DNA from: Planctomycetaceae bacterium
GTDB taxonomy: Bacteria; Planctomycetota; Planctomycetia; Pirellulales; Thermoguttaceae
Assembly: GCA_031267635.1 (NCBI GenBank)
Contig: JAIRYX010000114.1
Coordinates: forward strand, 1 to 26,163
Direction: 5' to 3'
DNA: 26,163 nucleotides
Of the stretch, positions 16,469-24,953 are shown in pieces; position 1 is the stretch's first letter; the number at the start of each line of letters is the position of its first letter. Made by a program: the position numbers and the translations under genes. Below the pieces are notes generated by a model. The model had not been told where the DNA came from. It ran no database searches and saw only the letters and a program-made list of their open reading frames with translations.

Positions 16469-16520
16469 TGTTTAGTTCTCCTATTTTGTAATCGATCACG
16501 GTTTATTTTTTTTTCAAATT

Positions 16521-16720
16521 GAATGAAATACAAAACCTCATTTTTACCTAATTTTCTTAACAAAACAACCTCAGTAGCAAAAATTTCCCTCCCAAAACCA
16601 ACCTCATTACTTCATTAAAACGAGAAACAATGAGGTAATGAGGTTGTTTTTTTATTGTCCTTGTTGCTACTGAGGTTGTTTTGTTCGGAAAATGAGGTGG
16701 AAATGAGGTTTTGTATTCAT
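16521..16720. repeat. 200-bp palindrome rich in AATGAGGT
   Basis: Outer arms (about 16521-16581 and 16660-16720) share ATACAAAACCTCATTT and ACAAAACAACCTCAGTAGCAA in opposite orientation; an inner pair, CCTCATTACTTCATT near 16600 and AATGAGGTAATGAGG near 16630, sits around a 13-bp loop. The whole could fold into one long hairpin. No coding sequence. It separates the FGE-like gene from the rest of a 1-kb gene-free region (16469-17482). Confidence 0.65.
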
Positions 16721-16741
16721 GCTCTTGAAAAATAAAAACCA

Positions 16742-16875
16742 TGAACGTTTACCCTGTTTTTTATCATGAAACCCGCGTCTTTCGTAGCACAAATCGGTTC
16801 TCAAAATTTCCTTGATGCTTTATGTTTTGCCCTTGTAAAAAATTAAAGCATAAAGACGCAAATAATAAACGTTCA
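16742..16875. repeat. 134-bp segment with perfect 10-bp inverted ends
   Basis: TGAACGTTTA (16742-16751) and TAAACGTTCA (16866-16875) are exact inverted copies, with GATGCTTTATG and CATAAAG also inverted inside. Possibly another small non-autonomous element; the region after it (16876-16958) shows nothing. Confidence 0.45.
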
Positions 16876-16958
16876 TCTCGCTATTAAAGGCGCGTTGTAT
16901 TGACTCATGTTACGCGCGTTCATTAAAAATCCGCCCAAGCATTGTTCGTTGATTTTTT

Positions 16959-17323
16959 GTAACTATTCAGTTGCCTCAAACCAATTCAATCCCCACGGCG
17001 TCTGAATAGTTATCCGAAAGATTTTACCATTGCAACCCTTATTCTTATTTATCAAGTTTCCCTTAGTAGCCGACAAAGCCCTCAAAACACGCCCTTATAC
17101 CCTTATTTTTTTACCGCAAAGGCGAAAAAGCCGCACAAAGGATTGATAACGAACAACCTTGGTGCGTCTTCGTCTGTGCGTCTTTGTCGCCTTGGTGGTA
17201 AAAAATAAGGGAATAAGGGACGCATACTTGGGCGCCAATTCGAGCTACTAAGGGAATTGTAGATCAATAAGGGCGGCAATAATAATATTTTCCGGTAAAT
17301 TTTGATGGCAACTGAACAGTTAC
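16959..17323. repeat. 365-bp MITE-like element, GTAACTATTCAGTTGCC ends
   Basis: The 17-bp ends (16959-16975 and 17307-17323) are inverted copies with one mismatch. Inside, the palindromic GCCGCCCTTATTTA family forms a left arm (17010-17115) and right arm (17200-17298), around a core with a further inverted pair (TTACCGCAAAGGCG near 17110, CGCCTTGGTGGTAA near 17190). No ORF of note. The flanks (GATTTTTT and CTACTTTT) do not form a clear target duplication. This is the most complete copy in the window. Confidence 0.7.
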
Positions 17324-17482
17324 CTACTTTTTACATTGTGAAATTTTGGTTTTCATTCTCAAGAGGGACATGAGGAACAAGAAAGACTTTGGGGACACTG
17401 AGACTCTTTTGTCCCTTGTATCCCTTTTGTCCTTCATTGTTCCTTTTGCCCTTTCATGTCCCCCATTGTCCTTCCAGTAAAA
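17324..17482. other. Gene-free stretch with GGGACA/TGTCCC inverted motifs
   Basis: A 159-bp interval with repeated TTGTCC, TGTCCC and CCCTTT words; GGGACATGA (17365-17373) is inverted at 17454-17462. A similar segment, GGGACAAAAGGGACTTTGGGGA, occurs near 18867. It may contribute a transcript-end structure for the minus-strand gene that ends at 17483. Confidence 0.3.
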
Positions 17483-18490
17483 CTACTTTTTCTCATTCAG
17501 TTCATTCTGGAGTCGTTCGATTTCTTGGCGGTGGATTTCTACTTCCTTCATTTGGGCTTCGACGTCTTCGTGATGCTGCCGGTCAAGTGCCGCCGCAAGA
17601 TCTTCGGTGGTGAGCGGCATCGAAAATGTCGGTTCATTGCCGAATCGCGGTTCGTCGTCGATATGTTTGAGGAAAGACGCCTTGATGATAAACAGTTTGC
17701 CGCGCGAACCTTCGGGCATTTGAATATCGTTGTGCAGGCGTGTCGTCATCCGGCGAAGAACTTCCGTTTTTCCGTCGTCGGCGATGATAACAATCAACGC
17801 ATTCCGCACGCCCGTGGGCCATCCGTGAACAACTTGCGCGGCGTTTTCGCCCGCCGATTGATCAATCACCACACGGATAAAGTCTTCGTTAATGACGCTC
17901 ACTTTGACTTCCGCCGTTACGTCGGTTGCTTCCTTGCGGGCATGTGGTCCGCCGTGTTCGCCGGGCAACAGGAAACCGAGCAAGTGAACGTCGTCCGCCG
18001 ACATAACATCGGCGGTAAACTGACCATAAGCCCATACTTTAACATGAAGCAGGCAGTAACCAACCGTCGATTTGAGCAACGTACTACGAAAAGTACGATC
18101 CAATGTCGAAGCGGAACTGGTGCGGCACTTGTTGATCAGCGTTTGCAATTGGTCGCGGTTGCTTGTGAGCTCCGATAACATCTGAGGCGGTACCTGCCAT
18201 GCCGCTTGGTATTCCGTAATTAGGTTGACAAGATTGTCGATGTTGCTGAACTGATCATCAATGCTACCGTGCCACCGCCGAATGTTGGCGAAGACGCCTT
18301 CTGCGGCATCGCCGAGCGTTACTGCGACCATCGCCAATGCGAATACGGAAGTGAGTACGAGTACAGCGCCGTTTCCGCTTTCCGGCAGAAAGCTGACCTC
18401 CGAAAGGGAGGTAAAAAACATGTTTACATGGTTAAGAACATCAAAAAACGTCGTAACCGACATGTTGAAGATTTCTGATAAATTGTTCAT
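17483..18490 (-). CDS. Unknown protein, one membrane span and C-terminal coiled coil
   Basis: I do not recognise a family. The 335-residue product has a hydrophobic span near 43-62 (AVLVLTSVFALAMVAVTLG), a helical region (about 65-130), a soluble middle domain (about 140-290) that includes VWAYGQFTADVMSADDVHLL, DFIRVVIDQSAGENAAQVVH and RGKLFIIKASFLKHI, and a charged C-terminal coiled coil (about 300-335, EVEIHRQEIERLQNELNEKK). The first 40 residues are amphipathic. It stands alone, with a GA-rich tandem array upstream (18570-18800) and no good Shine-Dalgarno before the ATG at 18490. Codon use and length support a real gene. Confidence 0.72.
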   Translation of the reverse strand: MNNLSEIFNMSVTTFFDVLNHVNMFFTSLSEVSFLPESGNGAVLVLTSVFALAMVAVTLGDAAEGVFANIRRWHGSIDDQFSNIDNLVNLITEYQAAWQVPPQMLSELTSNRDQLQTLINKCRTSSASTLDRTFRSTLLKSTVGYCLLHVKVWAYGQFTADVMSADDVHLLGFLLPGEHGGPHARKEATDVTAEVKVSVINEDFIRVVIDQSAGENAAQVVHGWPTGVRNALIVIIADDGKTEVLRRMTTRLHNDIQMPEGSRGKLFIIKASFLKHIDDEPRFGNEPTFSMPLTTEDLAAALDRQHHEDVEAQMKEVEIHRQEIERLQNELNEKK

Positions 18491-18569
18491 AAGTCTTTAA
18501 TATATAAGGGGTTTAGTAAATAAATACTCTTTGGACGCAACCGATTTTTGTCTGTTTTCCGAAAAAAAC

Positions 18570-18800
18570 ACTCGAGAGATTTTTTTTATCTCTCGTGTGA
18601 TAGGTTTCATTTCTCGTGTGATAAGTCTCATCTCTTGAGAGATTTTGTCATATTCTCTTGAGAGACAGGTTTCATCTCTCGTGTGATTTTTTTTATTTCT
18701 CGTGTGATAAGTCTCATCTCTTGAGAGATTTTGTCATATCTCTCGAGAGATAGGTTTCATCTCTCGTGTGATTTTTTTTATCTCTCGAGAGAATTTTTCC
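18570..18800. repeat. Tandem array of CTCTCGAGAG / CTCTCGTGTGA units
   Basis: About eleven units of 20-24 bp, each built on TCTC-x-x-GAGAGA or TCTCGTGTGAT followed by one of three tails (TTTTTTTT, AGGTTTC, AAGTCTC or TTTGTC). Units 3-6 (18609-18694) and 7-10 (18695-18779) repeat as an 86/85-bp higher-order block with few changes. The palindromic units could form a series of small hairpins. It lies 80 bp upstream of the unknown gene at 17483-18490, on its 5' side. Weak reading frames across it look incidental. Confidence 0.8.
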
Positions 18801-18938
18801 ATTTTGGGGACAATTTTCAATAAATATGTGTATCAAAAGTTGTTTTCTGATGATTATTTGACGGGCTACAAGGGACAAAAGGGACTTTGGGGATAAGAAT
18901 TGCTCTTTGGGATTTCCGGCGATCTTTTTTGATCTCGG

Positions 18939-19022
18939 CGTAGGGGCAGACTTATGTGTCTGTCGATGATTTCCTTGCGTCTGCCCAGAACTTAGGGCAG
19001 ACACGAAAGTCTGCCCCTACGT
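18939..19022. repeat. 84-bp inverted repeat ending in CGTAGGGGCAGAC
   Basis: Arms 18939-18962 and 18999-19022 match at 22 of 24 positions (CGTAGGGGCAGACTT and GTGTCTG shared), with a further GTCTGCCC / GGGCAGAC pair inside (18979-18986, 18995-19002). It ends 15 bp past the stop of the ThuA-like gene (minus strand) and may act as its transcript-end structure; its sequence resembles dispersed REP-like repeats. Confidence 0.6.
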
Positions 19023-19036
19023 ATTTGTCCTAAAGG

Positions 19037-19921
19037 TTACGGACGAACGCTGGTTTTGTCCGCTGTCGGGTAATCGTCGGGGCAAGGAATCGTTACACTG
19101 CCGATTGCCGCCCATTCGCTGCCGCGAAGTAACGTTGTTTGAAACCCGACGCATTTGCATTGAGGAACGTCGTGTCCCAAGGTGGTATGAAAGACGCGAC
19201 CTTTACCGTAAGTAATTGCCATCAGCATTGGTTCGTCGTTTCCCGTACCGCCTTCGTTGACCTTTGCCAACGCGGTTCCGAGAATATCGACATTTTTTGC
19301 CGGCCCGCGTAATTTGCAGTACAATTCATCTTTGCAATGCAAAAACGCTTTAGGAAGACCTTTCATAATCGGATGATCCGGCGCGAATGTTTCGATAAGA
19401 AATTCGACTTGCGGACCATGATGACCGCCGGAACCCGGAGTGGTATCACGGACAACTTCGCCGTTTTTAACGTAAAGATAGGGACCGTCGTTTTCGTTAC
19501 GTCCGCCCCAACCGCCGATTGCGATCATCTCGTTGTATTCTTTCCAGTCGCGGAATGGATTATCGCCCGCGTGATAGCTCACGAGTCCGCCTCCGTTACT
19601 CACATATTTTTCAAATGCGTCGTTGGTTTCTTTCGTCCAAGAGTCGCCGTTGTAATTCATCACCAACACGCCGTATTTTGCAAAATCCGGCTTGAAACCG
19701 CTCATGTCTTCGCCTTTTGCAGGCGAGGTTGCGATATCGACGACAAATCGCCCGGATTTTTCGTATATATCTTTGAGAACCGGTGTTGTAGCTTTCCAGT
19801 TGTGATTATTCTGACCATCAATGATCAGAAGTTTTATTTTTTCCGGTTCGTCCGCGAAAACGGCTTCGGCAAACGACAGGCAAACCGCCAAAAACGTCAA
19901 AACGCACAGTGTCTTTTTCAT
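19037..19921 (-). CDS. Secreted ThuA-like domain protein
   Basis: A 294-residue exported protein: the signal peptide ends near residue 23 (FAEAVFA then DEPEK). The ThuA-like, glutamine-amidotransferase-like fold fills the rest: KIKLLIIDGQNNHNWKATTP, YGVLVMNYNGDSW, YVSNGGGLVSYHAGDNPF, FAPDHPIMKGLP and the late YGKGRVFHTTLGHDVPQ. The Cys-His-Glu triad of true amidotransferases is not obvious. Family members occur in sugar-utilisation gene sets and are abundant as exported proteins in Planctomycetota; the substrate is unknown. The ATG at 19921 follows AAAGGAC at good spacing. It is transcribed divergently from rpe, with 310 bp between; that gap shows no gene and only a short GGCGA/TCGCC hairpin near 20107. 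Confidence 0.88.
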   Translation of the reverse strand: MKKTLCVLTFLAVCLSFAEAVFADEPEKIKLLIIDGQNNHNWKATTPVLKDIYEKSGRFVVDIATSPAKGEDMSGFKPDFAKYGVLVMNYNGDSWTKETNDAFEKYVSNGGGLVSYHAGDNPFRDWKEYNEMIAIGGWGGRNENDGPYLYVKNGEVVRDTTPGSGGHHGPQVEFLIETFAPDHPIMKGLPKAFLHCKDELYCKLRGPAKNVDILGTALAKVNEGGTGNDEPMLMAITYGKGRVFHTTLGHDVPQCKCVGFQTTLLRGSEWAAIGSVTIPCPDDYPTADKTSVRP

Positions 19922-20231
19922 GTTGAATGTCCTTTCAGTTTTAATAGTGAAACGGGAAATGGCGACTACATTTTTTCTATTTTAGATGATGGTGAAAAAA
20001 AATACAAGACATAACGGCTTTTGGGAAAAATTTTTCTGCTTATTCTTTCTCCCCCCAGATGTGAAACAAGCAGGAAAATCATAATAGCTTCCCGTTGCGA
20101 GCGGCGGCGAAAGTCGCCGTTGTCTGCGGCGTTTGTGTTTTTCGGGAAATATGATAGGATAATGTCCAACGTTTTCTTGCTTTCGACAATGGTAAGATGT
20201 TGTTATTACGTTCTCTTCGCAAGGGTCGCAG

Positions 20232-20936
20232 GTGCAAAAAGTGTCTCAATTCTCTTGGATTGCTGATCTCGTTAAAAAATCCCCGTTGATAAATCCGTCG
20301 CTTTTGGCGGCGGATTTTGCGAACCTTGCGACGGAAATCCGCGCGGTGGAGGAAGCGGGAGCGGAAATTTTGCATCTTGATATTATGGATGGTCACTTTG
20401 TGCCGAACTTGAGTATCGGCGTCCCGGTGGTGGAGGCGGTGCGGCGAGTGACGGAATTACCGCTTGACGTTCATCTGATGTTATCCGAACCGCAAAAATA
20501 TTTGCGGGCGTTTCGCAAAGCCGGCGCGGATTTGATAACGATTCATATTGAAGCGCTGAATGATCCACGCCCCGCCCTGGAGGAAATTCATCAATTAGGA
20601 GCCGCCGCGGGAATGGCTTATAATCCGCCGACGTCTGTTGAAACACTCGCGCCGTTTCTTTCCGACGCAGATCTTATTTTGACAATGGGCGTGATGCCCG
20701 GTTTCGGCGGACAAAAATTTGATCAAACCGTCTTGGAAAAAATCGCGTTCTTCAAAAAACACGCGCCGTCGAATACGTTACTTTCCGTTGACGGCGGAAT
20801 ATCCGCGCAAACGATCAGCGATTGCGCGAAAGCCGGTGCGAATCTTTTTGTTGCCGGCACAGCGATTTTTGGAGCGTCGAAAAATTATGCCGAACAAATG
20901 CGATTGCTTGAAGAAAAAGCGAAAAGAGAACTCTAA
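20232..20936 (+). CDS. rpe: Ribulose-phosphate 3-epimerase
   Basis: Interconverts ribulose 5-phosphate and xylulose 5-phosphate in the pentose phosphate and Calvin-type pathways. The 234-residue barrel carries PSLLAADFANL, HLDIMDGHFVPNLSIG (metal-binding His/Asp and catalytic Asp), PLDVHLM, YNPPTS, MGVMPGFGGQKF, SVDGGI (second catalytic Asp) and AGTAIFG. Length is normal; the N-terminus is about 15 residues longer than usual before the first strand. I kept the GTG at 20232, six bases after AAGGG; another GTG at 20241 is possible. Single gene followed by a repeat region. Confidence 0.95.
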   Translation: MQKVSQFSWIADLVKKSPLINPSLLAADFANLATEIRAVEEAGAEILHLDIMDGHFVPNLSIGVPVVEAVRRVTELPLDVHLMLSEPQKYLRAFRKAGADLITIHIEALNDPRPALEEIHQLGAAAGMAYNPPTSVETLAPFLSDADLILTMGVMPGFGGQKFDQTVLEKIAFFKKHAPSNTLLSVDGGISAQTISDCAKAGANLFVAGTAIFGASKNYAEQMRLLEEKAKREL

Positions 20937-20973
20937 AGCAAAAAACATCGGAAAGCGGTACAGTCTGCCGTCG

Positions 20974-21180
20974 CTATTCCGTTGCCCAAGCCAAATAAAT
21001 CCGCACAGGGTAACAATCTTAATGACGACGTATCCATCGACTGGTTCTATTGACTGGTTATCCGTAAAATATTACTATGGCAGCCCTTATTTATAAAATT
21101 CAAGGGTGGTAATAAGAATATTTTCCGGTAAAATTGATGATAATTATTCCGTTGTCCTGTTACGGATTTATTTTGGGGTG
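20974..21180. repeat. 207-bp palindromic element, mixed repeat families
   Basis: GCCCAAGCCAAATAAATCCG (20984-21003) is mirrored by CGGATTTATTTTGGGG (21163-21178), the 55-bp family core in both orientations. Between them CCGTAAAATATTACTATGGC, CCCTTATTTATAAAATT and CAAGGGTGGTAATAAG form the GCCGCCCTTATTTA palindrome. No gene in the whole gap 20937-21272. Confidence 0.65.
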
Positions 21181-21272
21181 AGCGTTTGAATCGTTAATAA
21201 CAATATTCACAGGTAAATTCACGAAACTCTGGAAAGAAACTTTCTTTTCATTCAACCAACTGAAAAATAATC

Positions 21273-23336
21273 ATGCCGCAACTGCCAAATCACGACAAAC
21301 AGATATTTGAGTCAAGTCTCGAATTGAAATGTCTTTTCTTTTTTGGAGTTGCGCTGTTGGTGGTGATTATCGTCAGTTTTTGGCTTTATTGGAGCGCAAC
21401 CGAAGCGTTGATTCGGACGCAAAATCAAACGATGGCGAGGTCGTTGGCAAAAGAACATCTTGTGTTTGAACATGTCCGAAATATTAATTCGACCGCAGAA
21501 ATGGAGTTTTCCGGCGGCGCCGCAACGACGATTTCGCCAAATTCACCGAACTCGTTGACATTGCCCAATCCGTCGGCGTTTCGTGAACCGACGTTGCGGA
21601 TGGGAAACGATAATCCGGTACAAAACGATTTTCGGAAAGCGATTACGGAATTGCTCGGTGAAGATTCCGGTCGAAATCAGCGAACCCGCGTCATTCGCTC
21701 GCCGAATTTCTCGCTGCAAATTCCGCAGAAAAATCAGCCGCGCGACGAATACGAAGAGCAACTTGTGGAACGTTTTCGCGTTTCGCCCGACGCCGAAATC
21801 GCAGAAAATGACAGCACGCTCATCAATCAGGACGACATCAAACGACTGCAAGCCGAAGGTTTGACCAACCTTGATCCGTCTGCAACGCTACCCGACATTA
21901 AGCCCGTCGCGCCGTTTGCCGATATGCTGCCGGAATCCGAAATGAAGCCGCCGGTATTCGTTCAACAATTGGATAGCGAAGGAAGTTATCATTATTACGA
22001 ACCGCGATGGGCGCAGCCGAGTTGTCTTATTTGTCATCGCGATAAATCGCCGCGTATGGAATTAGGCGATTTAATCGGGATTATTGAAGTAACAATCAGC
22101 GATCCGCCGTCGAAAAAAGTTGCTACGGAATACTGGGTGAAACTTCTTGTCGCATCTATTGTCACGGCGACGCTTGCAATGCTGGCGTTCTATCTTATTA
22201 TTCGTTTGATTATCATTCGACCGTTGCGGCATTTGCGGAATGTCAGCGACGCAATCAGTCACGGCGATGTTTCGCAACGCGCCGACCTTCACACCGGCGA
22301 CGAATTTGAATCGTTGGCTTTAGCGTTTAACCGCACGGTGCGTCACATCCTCAACGCGCAAGAAAAATTACGCGGAACAAACGCCGAACTCGACCAGCGA
22401 ATTGATCAACTGGCGCGAATCAACGTGCAGCTTTACGAATCCAACCGAATCAAAAGCGATTTCATGGCAACCATGAGTCACGAATTGCGAACGCCGCTCA
22501 ACAGTATTATCGGTTTCAGCGACGTTCTCGCGTCAATTAACTCGCTCGACGATAAACAAAAACGGTATGTGGGAAACATTAGCAAATCGGGAAAACTGCT
22601 TCTCAACATGATCAACGACATTCTTGACATGGCAAAAATTGAGTCGGGACGGATTGAAATTCAGTTGAGTACGTTTCCTGTCGCGTCGATTGTCGCGGCA
22701 CAATGCGATATGGCAAAACCACTCGGCGACCACAAAAATATTGACATTTTATGCGACCTTTCGCCTAATCTTCCACCGTTACATCAAGACGCTTCACGAT
22801 TGCAACAAATTTTGAACAATCTTCTTTCCAACGCGATCAAATTCACTCCTGAAGGCGGACGAATCAAAGTTCAGGTGCGTCGCGTGTCTGCTGTTGCGGC
22901 TCATGCGGAAACGCAAAATCCGACTAATTCTTTCCATCGTCGTTTGCCCGAATCGCCGCAACCTTTTTCCAATGACGAACCAATGCTCGAAATGAAAGTG
23001 ATTGACACCGGCGTCGGTATTTCGGACGAGGACAAACGAATTATTTTTGAGAAATTTCGGCAAGGTAAAAACTCAATGACCGAAGGCGATGCGATGAAAC
23101 GCGAATATTCCGGTTCCGGCTTGGGACTGTCAATTGTCAAGGAGCTTTGCCGACTTCTTGACGGCAACATCAGTGTTGAAAGCCGTCTCGGACTTGGCAG
23201 CACATTCACCGTTCTTCTCCCTTGGCGACTCAAGCCGAAAACTCGCATTGAGTCGGAAATTTTGGCGGAAATTCAAGAATTTTCCCAAACAAAACCCGGC
23301 ACAAAACGTCATCTTCGGGATAGAACAAACGGATAA
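21273..23336 (+). CDS. Membrane sensor histidine kinase with CxxCH haem-type motif
   Basis: A 687-residue two-component sensor. Order: TM1 (about 21-40); a periplasmic region (about 41-288) whose first half is low-complexity and whose second half ends in YYEPRWAQPSCLICHRDKSP, with CLICH at 251-255 being a c-type haem-attachment CxxCH as in DUF3365/Tll0287-like sensors; TM2 (289-313); HAMP (about 314-365); coiled coil; HisKA with SHELRTPLN (phospho-acceptor His403); HATPase with NNLLSNAIKF (N box, about 515-524), DTGVGI (579-584) and GSGLGLS (614-620). A 35-residue Pro/Ser-rich insert sits between N and G1 boxes. No response regulator is adjacent, so its partner lies elsewhere. Haem binding and redox or gas sensing are inferred from the motif. 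ATG at 21273 has no strong Shine-Dalgarno. Confidence 0.93.
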   Translation: MPQLPNHDKQIFESSLELKCLFFFGVALLVVIIVSFWLYWSATEALIRTQNQTMARSLAKEHLVFEHVRNINSTAEMEFSGGAATTISPNSPNSLTLPNPSAFREPTLRMGNDNPVQNDFRKAITELLGEDSGRNQRTRVIRSPNFSLQIPQKNQPRDEYEEQLVERFRVSPDAEIAENDSTLINQDDIKRLQAEGLTNLDPSATLPDIKPVAPFADMLPESEMKPPVFVQQLDSEGSYHYYEPRWAQPSCLICHRDKSPRMELGDLIGIIEVTISDPPSKKVATEYWVKLLVASIVTATLAMLAFYLIIRLIIIRPLRHLRNVSDAISHGDVSQRADLHTGDEFESLALAFNRTVRHILNAQEKLRGTNAELDQRIDQLARINVQLYESNRIKSDFMATMSHELRTPLNSIIGFSDVLASINSLDDKQKRYVGNISKSGKLLLNMINDILDMAKIESGRIEIQLSTFPVASIVAAQCDMAKPLGDHKNIDILCDLSPNLPPLHQDASRLQQILNNLLSNAIKFTPEGGRIKVQVRRVSAVAAHAETQNPTNSFHRRLPESPQPFSNDEPMLEMKVIDTGVGISDEDKRIIFEKFRQGKNSMTEGDAMKREYSGSGLGLSIVKELCRLLDGNISVESRLGLGSTFTVLLPWRLKPKTRIESEILAEIQEFSQTKPGTKRHLRDRTNG

Positions 23337-23389
23337 TTTCTGCTTTTTTTTGTTTCAAACGTTAATCATTCGTTAATCATTGCCGCGTC

Positions 23390-23575
23390 TTGCGTCCGAA
23401 GACGTCGGAACAATTGATTTGCGAGTGGCTTGTCAATGCGAAACATACGGGCGGGCAGTCGGCGATCACGGAGGGACAGCGAGCGTTGATTCTTGCATGT
23501 CATGCGAGCCGCCGAAAAAATGCGACGCGGACGGAAGAGGATTTTGCGAAGAACAGGGAGAGCATATTTCTCTAA
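23390..23575 (+). CDS. Small doubtful ORF upstream of apgM
   Basis: A 61-codon reading with coding-like codon use, rich in charged residues (EQLICEWLVNAKHTGG, then ILACHASRRKN), but with only a TTG as start and a stop 9 codons upstream. No known motif. It occupies most of the 390-bp gap 23337-23726, which otherwise holds a direct repeat CGTTAATCATT (two adjacent copies at 23360-23380) and a TATAAT at 23607-23612. It could be a remnant of a longer gene. Confidence 0.25.
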   Translation: MRPKTSEQLICEWLVNAKHTGGQSAITEGQRALILACHASRRKNATRTEEDFAKNRESIFL

Positions 23576-23584
23576 AAAAGTCTG

Positions 23585-23612
23585 TTTTCTTTGGGTAAAA
23601 AGAGTGTATAAT
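23585..23612 (+). promoter_or_regulatory. Candidate promoter of apgM
   Basis: A perfect TATAAT at 23607-23612 lies about 115 bp upstream of the apgM ATG. The -35 region is poor (TTTTCT at 23585-23590, 16-bp spacing), so this rests mainly on the -10. Confidence 0.35.
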
Positions 23613-23726
23613 AATTCAGGCGTGTGCGCCGATTTGTATGCGGCGTGGATATTGAGAAGTAAAATTGTATCAACAAAAACTTTTATCAAAGCTAAAAATC
23701 ACCTTTTTCACAAATGGAGAGATAAC

Positions 23727-24932
23727 ATGGATTTACACGAGTTGATTATCAGCTTGGCTGAAAAAAATAACAATAAAATTATCATGGTCGTTTCGGACGG
23801 AATCGGCGGGTTGCCGTTGACTCCGGGCGGAAAGACGGAACTGGAAACCGCGAATACGCCGAATCTCGACGCTTTGGCGAAAGTCGGCGTTCAAGGGTTG
23901 TCGCAGCCGATTCTTCCGGGGATCACGCCGGGAAGCGGACCGGGACATCTTGGGTTGTTCGGTTACGATCCGCTCCAATTCATTATCGGGCGCGGCGCAC
24001 TTGAAGCGGCGGGCATCGGTTTTGCGTGCGGACCGAAAGATGTTGCGGTGCGATGTAACTTTTGTACGATTGGTTCCGACGGAAAAATCACCGACCGCCG
24101 CGCAGGGCGAATTCCAACGGAAGAAAGTGCGGAAGTGGTCAAACTGCTCCGTGCCGTAACAATTTCCGGTGTTGAAGTTTTTGTCGAGCCGGTTAAGGAA
24201 CATCGTTTTGTTGTGGTTTTTCGCGGCGAAGGTTTGGGCGGAAATGTCGCCGACACCGATCCGCAAGTCACCGGAGCGTTGCCGCTTGCTCCGGTCGCTC
24301 AAGACGAAGAAAGCAAAAAAACGGCGGAAATCGCCAAAGAATTTTTCAATCAGGCGAAAACAATTCTGGCGAATCAGCCGAAAGCGAATTGTCTTACGAT
24401 GCGCGGATTTGCAAAACGTCCGACATTGCCGAGTTACGAGGAATTGTACGGATTGAAAGCCGCCGCTATCGCGGTTTATCCTATGTATAAAGGTTTGGCA
24501 AGTTTGGTCGGAATGGAAGTGGTCGGCAAACCGGCGACACTACAAGAAGAAGTCGATTTGCTGGAAAAAAATTACAACGATTACGATTTTTTCTTCCTGC
24601 ATTTCAAATACACCGACAGCCGCGGCGAAGACGGCGATTTCGACGCGAAAGTCAAAATGGTTGAAGAACTCGACAAAGTTATGCCGCGTATTGCAGCATT
24701 AAAACCAGCGTGTCTTGTTGTCACCGGCGACCACAGCACGCCCGCAAAAATGGCGTCGCATAGTTTTCACCCAGTGCCGACGCTGATTGTTTCCGATCTT
24801 GCCCGAACCGACGCCGCCGACGCTTACGGTGAATCGCAGGCGCTTCTGGGCGGACTCGGACAGTTCGAAGCAAAATATATCATGCCGCTCGCGATGGCGC
24901 ATGCCGGACGGCTTGGGAAATTCGGCGCGTGA
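23727..24932 (+). CDS. apgM: 2,3-bisphosphoglycerate-independent phosphoglycerate mutase, archaeal type
   Basis: Interconverts 3- and 2-phosphoglycerate in glycolysis and gluconeogenesis, using two metal ions and a Ser nucleophile, in the alkaline-phosphatase superfamily. The 401-residue protein has IIMVVSDGIGGLP (metal-binding Asp24), ETANTPNLDALA, the nucleophile region TPGSGPGHLGLFGYDP (Ser70), IGRGALEAAGIG, and late metal ligands in HFKYTDSRGEDGD and VVTGDHSTPAKMASHSFHPVP. Length fits the ApgM family. I chose ATG at 23727, preceded by TGGAGAGATAAC; the longer open reading upstream (from 23493) lacks family similarity. Cofactor-independent mutases of this type are common in Planctomycetota. 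Confidence 0.93.
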   Translation: MDLHELIISLAEKNNNKIIMVVSDGIGGLPLTPGGKTELETANTPNLDALAKVGVQGLSQPILPGITPGSGPGHLGLFGYDPLQFIIGRGALEAAGIGFACGPKDVAVRCNFCTIGSDGKITDRRAGRIPTEESAEVVKLLRAVTISGVEVFVEPVKEHRFVVVFRGEGLGGNVADTDPQVTGALPLAPVAQDEESKKTAEIAKEFFNQAKTILANQPKANCLTMRGFAKRPTLPSYEELYGLKAAAIAVYPMYKGLASLVGMEVVGKPATLQEEVDLLEKNYNDYDFFFLHFKYTDSRGEDGDFDAKVKMVEELDKVMPRIAALKPACLVVTGDHSTPAKMASHSFHPVPTLIVSDLARTDAADAYGESQALLGGLGQFEAKYIMPLAMAHAGRLGKFGA

Positions 24933-24953
24933 TATGAAGTCTTGAAGAGTAAC

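Noticed and set aside
18570..18800. CRISPR array
   Set aside because: The units abut each other and vary only in short shared tails; there are no unique spacers and no cas genes.
18714..19004. Minus-strand ORF across the tandem repeat
   Set aside because: Its C-terminal half is just the repeat read as codons and the rest is the GTCTGCCC inverted repeat.
23493..23726. N-terminal extension of apgM
   Set aside because: The extra 78 residues have no similarity to the family, while ATG at 23727 has a good ribosome site and gives the normal length.
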